A stretch of DNA of 64,000 nt from Fusobacterium necrogenes (GTDB taxonomy: Bacteria; Fusobacteriota; Fusobacteriia; Fusobacteriales; Fusobacteriaceae), in the NCBI RefSeq assembly GCF_900450765.1, contig NZ_UGGU01000003.1, positions 1,750,854 to 1,814,853 of the forward strand, written 5' to 3'. The notes beneath the pieces are model-generated. The model made no database searches. It was not told the origin of the DNA and was given only the letters and a program-made list of their open reading frames with translations. Shown one piece after another: positions 27,323 through 40,789 of the stretch; positions within the stretch are counted from its first letter, which is position 1, and each line of letters begins with the position of its first letter. Both the position numbers and the translations under genes were made by a program.

Positions 27323-29170
27323 TTATTTTAAATATCCTATCAATAACGCTATATCATTTCCTGTAACTCCACTTATCCTTGAAGCCTCACCGATTGATAG
27401 TGGTCTTATCTCTTCTAATCCACTTCTAGCAATATTAGAGATTCCTTTTACCTTAGAAAAATCAAAATCTTTAGGAATTTTCATCTCTTCTAATCTTTTA
27501 AATTTCTCTATTTGTTCATTTTCTCTTTGAATAAAAACATCATATTTTATAATAGTTTCTATCTGATTTTTAATAAACTCTGGATAGTCTCCAATCTCAG
27601 TAATATCTTTTAAACTATCATAAGTTACCTCTTTAACTTTTAAAAGCTCTCCTATCTTTATCCCTTTAGCAAATTTTTGATTAGAACCTAATTTTTCTAA
27701 AAGTTCATTGGCTTTTACCATAGGGACACTTATCTCTCTAAGTCTAGCTATTTCACTATTTACTATATCTATAGCATTTTTTAAACAATCCAACTTCTCT
27801 TGAGATAAAATTCCAATCTCTTTAGCCTTTTCATACAATCTCATAAATGCATTATCAAATCTCAATGTTAATCTATACTCTGAACGAGATGGTAGTACTC
27901 TATATGGTTCTGGAGTTTTCTTATGTATGATATCATCAATTAGAACTCCTATATACCCTTCACTTCTATCGATTATTACCGGTTCCTTTTTATCAAGTTT
28001 CCTAGCAGCATTTATCCCAGCCATAAATCCTTGACAGGCTGCCTCTTCATAACCAGATGTTCCATTTATCTGACCTGCAAAATATAGTCCAGCTATTTTT
28101 TTACTCTCTAAACTAGGATATAATTGTGAAGCTGGAGCATAATTATATTCTACAGCATATCCATATCTCATTATTTTTGCATTCTCAAGTCCTGCTATAG
28201 TTCTCATCATAGCCTCTTGAGCAAATGGTGGCATAGCTGTTGTAAGTCCATTTACATAGATCTCTTCTGAATCTGCAGACTCTAACTCTAAGAATATTTG
28301 ATGGTTTGTTTTATCAGGAAAATTAAGTACTTTTCTATCTAGTGAAGGACAGTGTCTAGGTCCATGAGTTTCTATTATTCCGCTTACTATTGGAGAGTAT
28401 TTCAACATTTCCTTTGCCACTTCAATTGTTTTTTCAGTAGTGTGTGTAAGCCAAGTTGGAACTACATTATTTCTCTCCTTATTAGTAAAAATTGAAAAAT
28501 ATCTAGGCTGCTCCTCTCCTTTCAATTCTTCCATTTTAGAGAAGTCTATAGTCCTTTTATCAATTCTTGGAGGTGTAGCCGTCTGATATCTCTCTATATG
28601 TATTCCATGCTCTCTAAGAGAATCTGAGAGCTTCTCAGCCGATTGCTCTCCCTGTCTTCCAGCAGAGTAAGTTACATCACCTATAACTATCTTTCCTTTT
28701 AAAAAAGTACCAGTACAAAGTATGACAGCTTTGGCAAAATAAGAGATTCCTAATCTAGTTCTAATACCCTTTATTTCACCTTCATCTACTATAATTTGCT
28801 CTACACAATCTTGAATCATATGAAGATTTTCAGTATGCTCAAGTTTTTTTCTCATCTCAGTCCTATAGAGATATTTATCAGCTTGTCCTCTTGTAATTCT
28901 TGCAGCTGGTCCCTTACTTTCATTTAAGTGCTTCAATTGAAGATTAAATTCATCTGTATGTCTTCCCATCTCTCCACCTAGTATATCCATTTCGGCTACA
29001 AGATTACTCTTTCCTGGACCTCCTATTGAAGGATTACATGACATCATCGCCACTGTATCTAAATATAAAGTAAATATAGCTGTATCTTTTCCAAGCCTTG
29101 CTGAAGCAAATGCAGCTTCAATTCCAGCATGTCCTCCTCCAACAACTATTACATCATAATTTTTTTTCAT
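27323..29170 (-). CDS. mnmG: tRNA uridine 5-carboxymethylaminomethyl modification enzyme MnmG
   Basis: FAD-dependent partner of MnmE, modifying wobble U34 of certain tRNAs. It has the FAD motif VVVGGGHAGIEAAFASARLG, the SCNPSIGGPGK signature, GTFLKGKIVIG, GYEEAACQGFMAGINAA and the C-terminal helical domain. Length 615 is standard. It lies 63 bp after mnmE; the pair co-occur on the origin-side cluster in many bacteria. Confidence 0.97.
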   Translation of the reverse strand: MKKNYDVIVVGGGHAGIEAAFASARLGKDTAIFTLYLDTVAMMSCNPSIGGPGKSNLVAEMDILGGEMGRHTDEFNLQLKHLNESKGPAARITRGQADKYLYRTEMRKKLEHTENLHMIQDCVEQIIVDEGEIKGIRTRLGISYFAKAVILCTGTFLKGKIVIGDVTYSAGRQGEQSAEKLSDSLREHGIHIERYQTATPPRIDKRTIDFSKMEELKGEEQPRYFSIFTNKERNNVVPTWLTHTTEKTIEVAKEMLKYSPIVSGIIETHGPRHCPSLDRKVLNFPDKTNHQIFLELESADSEEIYVNGLTTAMPPFAQEAMMRTIAGLENAKIMRYGYAVEYNYAPASQLYPSLESKKIAGLYFAGQINGTSGYEEAACQGFMAGINAARKLDKKEPVIIDRSEGYIGVLIDDIIHKKTPEPYRVLPSRSEYRLTLRFDNAFMRLYEKAKEIGILSQEKLDCLKNAIDIVNSEIARLREISVPMVKANELLEKLGSNQKFAKGIKIGELLKVKEVTYDSLKDITEIGDYPEFIKNQIETIIKYDVFIQRENEQIEKFKRLEEMKIPKDFDFSKVKGISNIARSGLEEIRPLSIGEASRISGVTGNDIALLIGYLK

Positions 29171-29233
29171 CTTCTCCTCCTAATTCCATAAATTAAGAAA
29201 GAGGATTACTCAAATTTTGAGCATCCTCATCTA

Positions 29234-30604
29234 CTACTTTCCAACACAAAAATTGCTAAAAATATGGTCTAATAAATCTTCGCTAGAAATCTCTCCAGTT
29301 ACTTCTGAAAGTGAATCTAATGCACCTTTAATATCAACAGCCATCAAGTCCATAGGAAGCCCTAAATGTATAGTATCAAAAATATTCTCTACATACTGTT
29401 TTGTTTTCTCTAAAGCAGACTTATGCCTCACATTTGTAATTGTTAACTTTTGAGAACTATCATCAACATTTCCGTCTATAATATGCCTATAGATCTTATC
29501 TTCCATCTCATCAATACCTATATTTTTCATAGCTGAAATCTCTATCCAGTTCTTTATCTTGATCAATTTTGATAGATCTACTTTTCTTTGCATATCTATT
29601 TTATTTAAGATACCTATTACTTTTTCAGAGTTTATACTCTCATGAATTTTTATATCCTCTTCTTCTAACTCTCTTGAACCATCTATTACAAAAAGTATAA
29701 GGTCGGCATTTTCTATCATTTTTTTAGATTTCTCCACACCTATATTTTCTACAATATCATCAGTTTTTCTAATACCTGCTGTATCTACTAAAATCAACGG
29801 TATTCCCTTCAAATTAACAATCTCTTCTATCACATCTCTAGTTGTTCCTGGAATATGAGTTACAATAGCTCTCTCCTCACGTAAAACTGAATTTAAAAGG
29901 CTTGACTTCCCAACATTAGGTTTACCTACTATAGCAGTCTTAATCCCTTCTTTAATCATCTTTCCTTTATCATAAGATCTAATTAATTTATCTGTTGTAT
30001 CAATTACCTCTTGGAGATTTTCTACAAGATTTTCTGGTAATGGATCATCTATTCCCTCTTCTGGATAATCAAGAACAACATTAATATGAGCAGCAACATC
30101 TAAAATCAATTTTTTAAGATGCTCTATCTGCTCCTTTAAATCTCCTCTGAGTTGATTTAGTGATAAAGATACTGATTTTTCTGTTTTTCCATGGATTATA
30201 TCTATCACAGCTTCAGCTTGAGTTAAATCAATCCTTCCATTTAAAAAAGCTCTCCTTGTAAACTCCCCAATTTCAGCATGTCTTGCTCCATACTTTAAAA
30301 CTGTTTCAAGAAGCTTTTCAGTTATTACAAAACCACCGTGGCAATTTATCTCCACAATATTTTCTTTGGTATAAGTATGAGGAGCTTTCATAATAGATAC
30401 CATTACTTCATCAATCAATTGTTCTCCATCATAAATATGTCCATAGTTTATACTAAAATTCCTCAACTCTTCTATCTTTTTACCAGACTTTGGTTTAAAA
30501 ATTTTTTCAAGAATTGTAAAAGCATCGCTTCCTGAAATTCTTACAATACCAATTCCACCCTCTCCACGTGGGGTCGAAATAGCCGCTATAGTATCAAAAA
30601 GCAT
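29234..30604 (-). CDS. mnmE: tRNA modification GTPase MnmE
   Basis: An N-terminal formyl-THF-binding domain ([22 protein letters not shown]), then a helical domain, with a G domain inserted at about 220-375 (G1 [10 protein letters not shown]3 DTAGIRKT, G4 NKID), and the C-terminal FCVGK motif whose cysteine is catalytic. Length 456 is standard. It works as a heterotetramer with MnmG, encoded next in the operon. Confidence 0.97.
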   Translation of the reverse strand: MLFDTIAAISTPRGEGGIGIVRISGSDAFTILEKIFKPKSGKKIEELRNFSINYGHIYDGEQLIDEVMVSIMKAPHTYTKENIVEINCHGGFVITEKLLETVLKYGARHAEIGEFTRRAFLNGRIDLTQAEAVIDIIHGKTEKSVSLSLNQLRGDLKEQIEHLKKLILDVAAHINVVLDYPEEGIDDPLPENLVENLQEVIDTTDKLIRSYDKGKMIKEGIKTAIVGKPNVGKSSLLNSVLREERAIVTHIPGTTRDVIEEIVNLKGIPLILVDTAGIRKTDDIVENIGVEKSKKMIENADLILFVIDGSRELEEEDIKIHESINSEKVIGILNKIDMQRKVDLSKLIKIKNWIEISAMKNIGIDEMEDKIYRHIIDGNVDDSSQKLTITNVRHKSALEKTKQYVENIFDTIHLGLPMDLMAVDIKGALDSLSEVTGEISSEDLLDHIFSNFCVGK

Positions 30605-30613
30605 GATTGCCTC

Positions 30614-31351
30614 CTATTTTTTTCTCTTAATAACTATATATCTTTTAGGGTCTCTTCCCTCACTATATGTATCTAATTCTGGGTACTTATTTACAACTTC
30701 ATGTATTACCTTTCTCTCTCTTGGTGGCATTGGATTTAATCTTACTGCTTTACTAGTTTTCAATGCTTTCTCAGCCATTTTCTTTCCTAACTCTCTTAAA
30801 GTTTCTGTTCTTTTAGCTTTAAATCCTTCTACATCAACTTCTATTTTATAATCCTTCATTAACGAATTTAAAAGATATTCAAAACTATTTAAAGTCTTTC
30901 CTTTTTTCCCTATAATAATTCCATTATCTTCACCATAAAGATTTACAAGATAACTTCTATCTCCTAATCTCTTAGCTTCCACTCTTAGTTCTAATCCTAT
31001 ATATTTTAAAAGCTCTACTGCCTTTTCTTCTATCTCTTTTGAAATATCTTTTTTCTCTTTTTTACTTTCTTTTACTTCAAGATTTTGCTTTTCTACATTT
31101 TCAATCTCTTTTTTCTCTTCTTTTTCCTCTTTAATTTCCTTTTCTACTTCTTTTTTCTTTTCTTTTGTACACTTATTTTTATCTATTTCTACTTCATATA
31201 TTCCTTCTTTATTAAAAATACCTAGAAAAGATCTACTTTTTTGTTTTTCTGTTACTTTAATAATTTGTTCAGGAGTTGCTTCCATAATTTTTAATGCTCT
31301 AGTTATAGCTTGCTCCTGAGTCATTGCCTTTATCTCTATAACATTACTCAT
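30614..31351 (-). CDS. khpB: RNA-binding protein KhpB (Jag/EloR)
   Basis: A Jag N-terminal domain (MSNVIEIKAMTQEQAITRALKIM...SFLGIFNKEGIYEVEI), a highly charged Lys/Glu linker (~60-105), a KH domain (VNLYGEDNGIIIGKKGKTLNSFEYLLN) and a C-terminal R3H domain (NPMPPRERKVIHEVVNKY). In Firmicutes it forms a complex with KhpA and affects cell elongation; that role is not shown here. It follows yidC at 6 bp. Confidence 0.93.
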   Translation of the reverse strand: MSNVIEIKAMTQEQAITRALKIMEATPEQIIKVTEKQKSRSFLGIFNKEGIYEVEIDKNKCTKEKKKEVEKEIKEEKEEKKEIENVEKQNLEVKESKKEKKDISKEIEEKAVELLKYIGLELRVEAKRLGDRSYLVNLYGEDNGIIIGKKGKTLNSFEYLLNSLMKDYKIEVDVEGFKAKRTETLRELGKKMAEKALKTSKAVRLNPMPPRERKVIHEVVNKYPELDTYSEGRDPKRYIVIKRKK

Positions 31352-31357
31352 AACAAT

Positions 31358-31978
31358 TTAGTCTCCTTTTTTCATTATCAAGTATTGTTGTACTACTGCT
31401 GCAACACTTGATGCTAACCAATAGATTTGTAATCCAGCTGGCATTTTATAAGATATAAATACCATCATTAATGGAAACATATACATCATATTTTTCATTT
31501 GAGGATTATCAGCTGAACCCATTACTTTTTGTTGTAAAAATGATACTACTCCATTTAATACTGGAAGTATATAATAAGGGTCTGGATTAATAAGTTGCAT
31601 CCATAAAAAAGTTGAATCTTGAGGAACTGTTACTGGATCTCTTAATACACCAAACAATGCCCATAATATAGGTAATTGAATCAATAATGGAAGACACCCT
31701 CCCATAGGATTAACTTTATGTTTTTGGTATAACTCCATAGTTTTTTGATTCAGCATTTTACTATCATTTTGATATTGTTTTTTAATTTTTTCTATCTCTG
31801 GTTGTAATACTTTCATACTTTTCATTGATTTATCCTGTTTTAAAGTCAATGGAAGTAATATTATTTTTATAACTATAGTAGCTAAAATTATTGCGATACC
31901 AAAATTCCCCGTTAAACTATACATAAGATGTAACAATCCTGAAATTGCACCTTTTAATAAACTATAAATATAACTCAT
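31358..31978 (-). CDS. yidC: Membrane protein insertase YidC, short form
   Basis: 206 residues with five hydrophobic segments, the positively charged cytoplasmic loop KQDKSMKSMKVLQPEIEKIKK and MGGCLPLLIQLPILWALFGVL. The large periplasmic domain found in proteobacterial YidC is absent, giving a Gram-positive-like length although Fusobacteria have an outer membrane. No lipoprotein signal cysteine is visible at the N-terminus. Confidence 0.93.
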   Translation of the reverse strand: MSYIYSLLKGAISGLLHLMYSLTGNFGIAIILATIVIKIILLPLTLKQDKSMKSMKVLQPEIEKIKKQYQNDSKMLNQKTMELYQKHKVNPMGGCLPLLIQLPILWALFGVLRDPVTVPQDSTFLWMQLINPDPYYILPVLNGVVSFLQQKVMGSADNPQMKNMMYMFPLMMVFISYKMPAGLQIYWLASSVAAVVQQYLIMKKGD

Positions 31979-31986
31979 TAATCCTC

Positions 31987-32214
31987 CTAATTTTTATCTT
32001 TTTTTTTCGGTACTGGGTCATAACCCCCAGGATGAAAGGGATGACATTTTATTATTCTTCGTATACCTAAATATATCCCTTTAAATACTCCAAATTTTTC
32101 TATAGCTTCATAAGTATAAGCTGAACAAGTTGGATAAAAACGACAATTTTTTCCTAAAAATATAGATATATACTTTTGATAAAATTTTATTAATAAAAGT
32201 ATAATTTTTTTCAT
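31987..32214 (-). CDS. yidD: Membrane protein insertion efficiency factor YidD
   Basis: 75 residues. [32 protein letters not shown] and [14 protein letters not shown] are the hallmark YidD motifs with conserved cysteines. It lies between rnpA and yidC, as in most bacteria. Confidence 0.96.
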   Translation of the reverse strand: MKKIILLLIKFYQKYISIFLGKNCRFYPTCSAYTYEAIEKFGVFKGIYLGIRRIIKCHPFHPGGYDPVPKKKDKN

Positions 32215-32225
32215 AATTCATTTTC

Positions 32226-32564
32226 CTATTTAAAAATTTTGACATTTTTTAAAACTTTATCTAAATCTCTTTCGATATCAAGAAATTTAAGAGTTTTAAT
32301 CTTTTCTCCAGCAGTTTTTTTTGCCACAAAAATAATATCATATTCATCTTTTAATATCTTTTCTTTTTGTCTATAATATTCTCTAAATAGTCTCTTTAGT
32401 CTATTCCTACAAACAGCATTTCCTATTTTTTTACTTACAACAAAACCGCATTTTTTTAAATTATTATCATTCTTCTTAAAAAAAATAAGAGAGTAATAAC
32501 CAAAACTTTTTCTTCCAGAATTGTAGATTATTTGAAACTCTCTGTTTTTTTTTAAATTATTCAT
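32226..32564 (-). CDS. rnpA: Ribonuclease P protein component
   Basis: 112 residues, basic. It has the GFVVSKKIGNAVCRNRLKRL motif, whose RNR box contacts RNase P RNA, and the N-terminal LKKNREFQIIYNSGR. It supports tRNA 5' maturation. Separated from rpmH by 88 bp that hold a strong hairpin. Confidence 0.96.
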   Translation of the reverse strand: MNNLKKNREFQIIYNSGRKSFGYYSLIFFKKNDNNLKKCGFVVSKKIGNAVCRNRLKRLFREYYRQKEKILKDEYDIIFVAKKTAGEKIKTLKFLDIERDLDKVLKNVKIFK

Positions 32565-32623
32565 GATTATTATTCTCCCAAAAAATATATAATAATATTT
32601 TGTCTCTAAAATGAGCTCCTTGT

Positions 32624-32652
32624 AAAAACCCGGTGATATAAAACACCGGGTT
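32624..32652 (-). terminator. GC-rich terminator/attenuator between rpmH and rnpA
   Basis: Minus strand: a perfect stem AACCCGGTG / CACCGGGTT with an 8-nt AT loop and a short U-tract. It starts directly at the rpmH stop codon. Because rnpA follows, it probably gives partial termination or transcript processing, making rpmH mRNA more abundant than rnpA mRNA. Confidence 0.8.
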
Positions 32653-32787
32653 CTATGCTGATAATACTTTTCTACCTCTAGCTCTTCTTCTTTTTAATAC
32701 TTTTCTACCATTTTTAGTAGCCATTCTTGCTCTGAACCCGTGATCTTTTTTTCTTTTAGCTTTATTAGGTTGATATGTTCTTTTCAT
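32653..32787 (-). CDS. rpmH: 50S ribosomal protein L34
   Basis: 44 residues, [19 protein letters not shown]...[16 protein letters not shown], an unmistakable L34. GGAGGTG precedes the ATG. First gene of the minus-strand origin-side operon, with a strong promoter upstream. Confidence 0.98.
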   Translation of the reverse strand: MKRTYQPNKAKRKKDHGFRARMATKNGRKVLKRRRARGRKVLSA

Positions 32788-32826
32788 CTATTTCACCTCC
32801 GAAAAAATTCTATATTTCAGATAAAA

Positions 32827-32855
32827 ATTTTATATTATTTTTATAAATTTGTCAA
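32827..32855 (-). promoter_or_regulatory. Sigma-70-type promoter of the rpmH operon
   Basis: Minus strand: -35 TTGACA (32850-32855), 17-bp spacer, -10 TAAAAT (32827-32832), about 40 bp before rpmH. Confidence 0.78.
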
Positions 32856-33011
32856 GTATTTATTATAAAAATTAAATCTCTAAAAAAAAACAAACATTTT
32901 TGTAGTTATTTGTAATATGTTATTTTGTTATATGTACAGACAATGTTAAAAAAATTATAAGAGATAAAGATCTATTTTTTTAAGCTTGAGAGAAAATAAA
33001 AAAGAAAAAAA

Positions 33012-33550
33012 TATTATTGAGTATAAACATTATTAAAAAACTAGTTTTTTCAACCTTTTAGTAGGAGAGAGAGAGTAAAGAAGTCCTAAAAATTAGAGAA
33101 TTAAGATAAAAAATTATATTATTGTCAATATACAAATTTAAGAAGCTTTATTTTTTTAGAACTTATATATAGTAATTAGGATAACTAACTAGTAAAATCA
33201 AGGAAAATAAATTGAAAAAAATATTATTATAAATAAGCATAAAAGAAATTGCGATTTTTTCTAAGTAAACTAACATATAATTTAATTTATTATTGATTAT
33301 AAGAATAATTTAACTAAGGTTTTTAAAGTTTTGAAAAAATATAAAAATTATATCATTTATTATTGATGATAGACAATAGTATAAAGCTATATTTTATTTA
33401 TGTTTTAATGTAAAATTTAAATTCATATTTCAAAGATGATATTATAAAATATAGTAAAAATAGAGACTTAAAATTGAAGAATAAAAAAATAAAAAAATAT
33501 TATTGCAAATATACAAAAGAAAATGATATATTATTGAATATATACATTTT
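33012..33550 (+). repeat. Iteron array in a probable chromosomal replication origin
   Basis: The 800-bp, gene-free and very AT-rich space between rpmH and the rep-like gene holds direct repeats with core TATTATTGNNTATATACA, all in one orientation. Copies start at 33012, 33117, 33222 (degenerate), 33288, 33358, 33498 and 33529. The best are 33117, 33498 and 33529. Intervals are 105, 105, 66, 70, 140 and 31 bp; several are close to whole helical turns. Iterons of this sort bind plasmid initiators. No TTATCCACA DnaA box was seen here. The flanking gene set is that of bacterial oriC regions. Confidence 0.75.
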
Positions 33551-33561
33551 CATTATATGCT
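33534..33561 (+). promoter_or_regulatory. Possible promoter of the rep-like gene overlapping the last iteron
   Basis: -35 TTGAAT (33534-33539) lies inside the iteron at 33529; a 16-bp spacer leads to TATGCT (33556-33561). The overlap would let the initiator repress its own gene, as plasmid Rep proteins do. Confidence 0.5.
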
Positions 33562-33587
33562 AAACTTAATAGAACAAAGGAGTCGGT

Positions 33588-35375
33588 ATGAAAAAAGAAA
33601 ATTCGAGAATTAAAGATGGAGTAGATAGTTTTAATATAGTAAGTAGTGGATCTTTGCTTGAAGATATCAAAAATGTTGAAATAAAATTAAATAAAGTTCC
33701 AGAAATTGAAGTGAAGGAAGTTGTTATAAAAGAGACGGGAAATTTTCTAAATTTAAAAGATAATATAATAAACATACCGGTTGAGATGATTGTTTTTCCA
33801 TTTTTTACTCCACAAAAACAAAATAAAAGGGTAAATTTTCAGTATTCCTTTGAAGATTTAGGTGTAACAATGTCATGTACTTTAATAGCTAAAGATAATA
33901 ATGATAAAGTTTTTCAGCCTTCGATATTTGAGGAAAAAATATATACCTATTTAATTTCAATGTATGAATTAAAAAAGGAAGTTAACGATACAGATGAATA
34001 TATAGAGTTTGAGATATCAGACTTTATAGTTAATTTTTTAGGAAATAAGATGAATAGAACTTATTATACTAAAGTTGAGCAAGCCTTAAAGAATCTAAAA
34101 AATACTGAGTATCAATTTCTTGTATCAAATCATACAAAATTAGGAAATTATAGATTTGAAGATGAAGAGTTTAAATTACTTACTTATCAAAAGTTAGAAA
34201 GAGGAAGAAAAAAATTTTATAGAGTTACTTTAAACAAAAATATTAGGCAAAAAATAAAAGATAAGAGATACATAAAATATAATTCAAGATCTTTATTAGA
34301 AATTTTAACAAAAGATCCTATAGCTGGAAGAATCTATAAATATATTAGTAAAATTAGATACAATAAAGATAAAGATAGGATAAACTTGAGAACATTAGCA
34401 GCTGTAATCCCTCTGAAAACTGAGCAGATAACTGAAAGAGCAAATAAAAATGGCGAGGTTAAGCAATATGTTCTTTGTAGATTAAAACAAGTTTTAAAAA
34501 GAATAGAAAAGGCTTTTGATGTTTTAGTTGGATTGGAATATATTCTAAATTATAAAGTTGCATATATAAAAACAGAAGATACTTATTATTTTGAATACAC
34601 TTTCAATAAAAAGAAAGATGGTGAATGCCATGTTTCAACATATATAGAGAATAAAACTGAGAAGTTAGCAACAATCGATTATAAAAATAAACAAGAAATT
34701 GAAGATAATATTGAAGATGCAGAAATAATTGAGATTACTGAAGAAAAAGCCACAAAAGAGAGTGTTAAAAAGAAGGAGAGCACTGAATTTCCTGACGAAA
34801 TTTTAGAAAGAATAAAAAAGGCTAAAAGAAATATTTATGTAATGAGAGCATGGGATAAAAGAACTGATACTAAGATTAAAAAGATTTATAGAGAAGAGGG
34901 TGAAGAAAGAACAAAAGAGATATTAAATATTTTGTATAAAAATTTAGTTACTAATGTCAAAACGACCTTAGTGCAGTATATAAATGGAATTATGAAAAAT
35001 TTAGCTTCTGTAGAGAAAGAAAATAATAAACAAAATTTGACACTATTTGGAAATGTTGTAAAAGATAAGGGATTAAAAAGCAGAAGACAGATAAATCAAG
35101 CTAGAAAAGCTAGTAAAAAACCAGTTCTTAGCAATATTAAAGATCTAGTAGGAGAAAATAATATACCTAGGGATATTATTGAAGAGTTTGAAAGTTATGA
35201 TGAATACGAGAAATTAAAAATAGAGGAGAAAGCATTAGAGCTTTGTTCTAAAGAGATGGGAGTAGATATTAATTTTTTATTAGCTATGAAAGCTAAGACA
35301 AGAGCTATATATATAGGAGCGATAAAAGATTATATAGAGAGAGTTATGAAAGAAGTAAAAGTAAATCAAATATAA
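33588..35375 (+). CDS. Plasmid-type replication initiator protein (RepA/Rep-like)
   Basis: 595 residues, very charged. The region about 55-330 resembles plasmid initiators of the RepA (replication initiator protein A) or Rep_3 winged-helix type: INIPVEMIVFPFFTP, then FEEKIYTYLISMYEL, ISDFIVNFLG, tandem helix-rich segments and SLLEILTKDPIAGRIYKYISKIRYN. A charged linker (~360-410) and a helical C-terminal domain follow. No AAA+ Walker A motif is present, so it is not DnaA. It occupies the place of dnaA-dnaN between rpmH and the recF-gyrB side, behind an iteron array. AAAGGAG precedes ATG 33588. The family assignment is by eye; a phage or plasmid remnant is the main alternative. Confidence 0.68.
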   Translation: MKKENSRIKDGVDSFNIVSSGSLLEDIKNVEIKLNKVPEIEVKEVVIKETGNFLNLKDNIINIPVEMIVFPFFTPQKQNKRVNFQYSFEDLGVTMSCTLIAKDNNDKVFQPSIFEEKIYTYLISMYELKKEVNDTDEYIEFEISDFIVNFLGNKMNRTYYTKVEQALKNLKNTEYQFLVSNHTKLGNYRFEDEEFKLLTYQKLERGRKKFYRVTLNKNIRQKIKDKRYIKYNSRSLLEILTKDPIAGRIYKYISKIRYNKDKDRINLRTLAAVIPLKTEQITERANKNGEVKQYVLCRLKQVLKRIEKAFDVLVGLEYILNYKVAYIKTEDTYYFEYTFNKKKDGECHVSTYIENKTEKLATIDYKNKQEIEDNIEDAEIIEITEEKATKESVKKKESTEFPDEILERIKKAKRNIYVMRAWDKRTDTKIKKIYREEGEERTKEILNILYKNLVTNVKTTLVQYINGIMKNLASVEKENNKQNLTLFGNVVKDKGLKSRRQINQARKASKKPVLSNIKDLVGENNIPRDIIEEFESYDEYEKLKIEEKALELCSKEMGVDINFLLAMKAKTRAIYIGAIKDYIERVMKEVKVNQI

Positions 35376-35376
35376 A

Positions 35377-35397
35377 TATTATTGTTTATATACATAT
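35377..35397 (+). repeat. Iteron copy directly after the rep-like gene
   Basis: TATTATTGTTTATATACATA matches the iteron core and begins two bases after the rep stop codon. Confidence 0.65.
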
Positions 35398-35565
35398 TTA
35401 AAAATTTATTTTTTGAACTGAGATGATCAAAGTATAGTAGAGCCATTATGATATTTGTAATGGTTCTTTTATTTTTTATTCATTTTTTATCTATTAAAAT
35501 ATAAGAATTATCTAGAAGATTTATAGAATATTAGTAAAGAAAATAAAATAAAAATAAAAAAAGTA
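35398..35565. other. Intergenic region between rep-like gene and rRNA promoter
   Basis: No gene is supported. AGCCATTATG / CATTATGGCT-like complementarity near 35440-35470 (GAGCCATTATGATATTTGTA, then ATGGTTCTTTTATTTTTT) forms a plausible terminator hairpin for the rep transcript. Confidence 0.45.
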
Positions 35566-35594
35566 TTGACGTATTTTAAAATATATGGTAATAT
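35566..35594 (+). promoter_or_regulatory. rRNA operon promoter
   Basis: -35 TTGACG (35566-35571), 17-bp spacer, -10 TAATAT (35589-35594), about 130 bp before 16S rRNA. The start region CGTCCGCGAG is GC-rich, as in stringently controlled discriminators. Confidence 0.75.
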
Positions 35595-35723
35595 GTATTT
35601 CGTCCGCGAGAGAGCGGTATTGATGAATAAGGACGTTAGCAACAGAATAGAGAAAGATAAGTAATGCAAACACAACAATAAATTGGTGTAAATAATCAGT
35701 ATATTTTACTGAGTTTAATAGAT

Positions 35724-37232
<1,509 letters not shown>

Positions 37233-37272
37233 TAAGGAGCAATACTTTCTCTATTCTATTGATAATGTTCTT

Positions 37273-37308
37273 ATAATCAAGGAGTGACGGAGTTACGACT
37301 ATGATTAT
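37273..37308 (+). repeat. 36-nt spacer hairpin repeat, copy 1 (16S-23S spacer)
   Basis: Begins ATAATCAAGGAGTGACGG and ends CGACTATGATTAT. It can fold with ATAATCA/TGATTAT outer and GTGAC/GTTAC inner pairs. The same element recurs at 40358. No tRNA lies in this spacer. Confidence 0.6.
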
Positions 37309-37441
37309 AAAGATGTCGCATTCGGAGAATGGGACGCAACATTATTATTAATGGACATTGGAAACTATATAGTAAATCAGATAATACAATTTAACTCTAA
37401 TTTTAATAGAGTTAGCTGTCAATCAATATTTAAAAACTAAA

Positions 37442-40352
<2,911 letters not shown>

Positions 40353-40357
40353 TTCAA

Positions 40358-40393
40358 ATAATCAAGAAGTAACGAAGTTACGACTATGATTAT
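40358..40393 (+). repeat. 36-nt spacer hairpin repeat, copy 2 (23S-5S spacer)
   Basis: 33 of 36 bases match the copy at 37273. Here the inner hairpin GTAAC-GAA-GTTAC is perfectly paired. Confidence 0.6.
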
Positions 40394-40471
40394 TTAGACG
40401 CAGATGACTGAAAGGAATCAGCGTTACCTGATATTACTATATAGTTTCAAATGCCTATGTAAATAGACATT

Positions 40472-40591
40472 AGCTTGGTGAGAAGAGCTACGGGGGTACA
40501 CCCAGATACATTCCGAACCTGGAAGTTAAGCCCGTAAACGCTGAAAGTACTTGGAGGGAAGCCTCCTGGGAGGATAGGAACTTGCCAAGCT
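40472..40591 (+). rRNA. rrf: 5S ribosomal RNA
   Basis: About 120 nt, closed by the AGCTTGG / CCAAGCT terminal stem, with the conserved CCGAACCTGGAAGTTAAGCCC loop region. Located between 23S and tRNA-Gln. Confidence 0.96.
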
Positions 40592-40596
40592 TTGAT

Positions 40597-40671
40597 TGGG
40601 GTGTCGCCAAGCGGTAAGGCAACGGACTTTGACTCCGTCATGCGTTGGTTCGAATCCAGCCACCCCAGCCA
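40597..40671 (+). tRNA. tRNA-Gln (anticodon TTG)
   Basis: 75 nt. The acceptor stem TGGGGTG/CACCCCA, anticodon loop CTTTGAC with TTG, the T-arm TTCGAATCC and an encoded CCA end are all visible. It is the last element of the rRNA operon. Confidence 0.96.
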
Positions 40672-40685
40672 TTTTAAGAAGTTAT

Positions 40686-40711
40686 AACTGCCTAAAAGGC
40701 AGTTTTTTTTT
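40686..40711 (+). terminator. Rho-independent terminator of the rRNA operon
   Basis: Stem AACTGCC / GGCAGTT with TAAAA loop, then nine T. Confidence 0.93.
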
Positions 40712-40745
40712 ATCTAAAATTAAACTAGATAAAAATTGCTATATA

Positions 40746-40754
40746 TGCTATACT
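40746..40754 (+). promoter_or_regulatory. Extended -10 promoter upstream of the SLH gene
   Basis: TGCTATACT: a consensus -10 TATACT (40749-40754) with TGn extension, about 36 bp before the start codon. Confidence 0.58.
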
Positions 40755-40789
40755 AAAGAATAGATTAAAAAATAATATGGAGAGAAATT

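Noticed and set aside
33012..33550. Repeat series considered as a CRISPR array
   Set aside because: Repeats are degenerate, intervals are irregular (31-140 bp), copies occur inside genes tens of kb away, and no cas genes are near.
32788..33587. Search for DnaA boxes (TTATCCACA and close variants)
   Set aside because: No convincing match was seen by eye; a TATCCACAG at about 11157 lies within a coding gene and is isolated.
33588..35375. The rep-like gene as DnaA
   Set aside because: No Walker A/B motifs and no C-terminal DnaA helix-turn-helix signature; overall pattern is that of plasmid initiators.
37233..37441. tRNA genes (Ile/Ala) in the 16S-23S spacer
   Set aside because: No cloverleaf or TTCGA T-loop is visible; the spacer holds only the hairpin repeat and processing stems.
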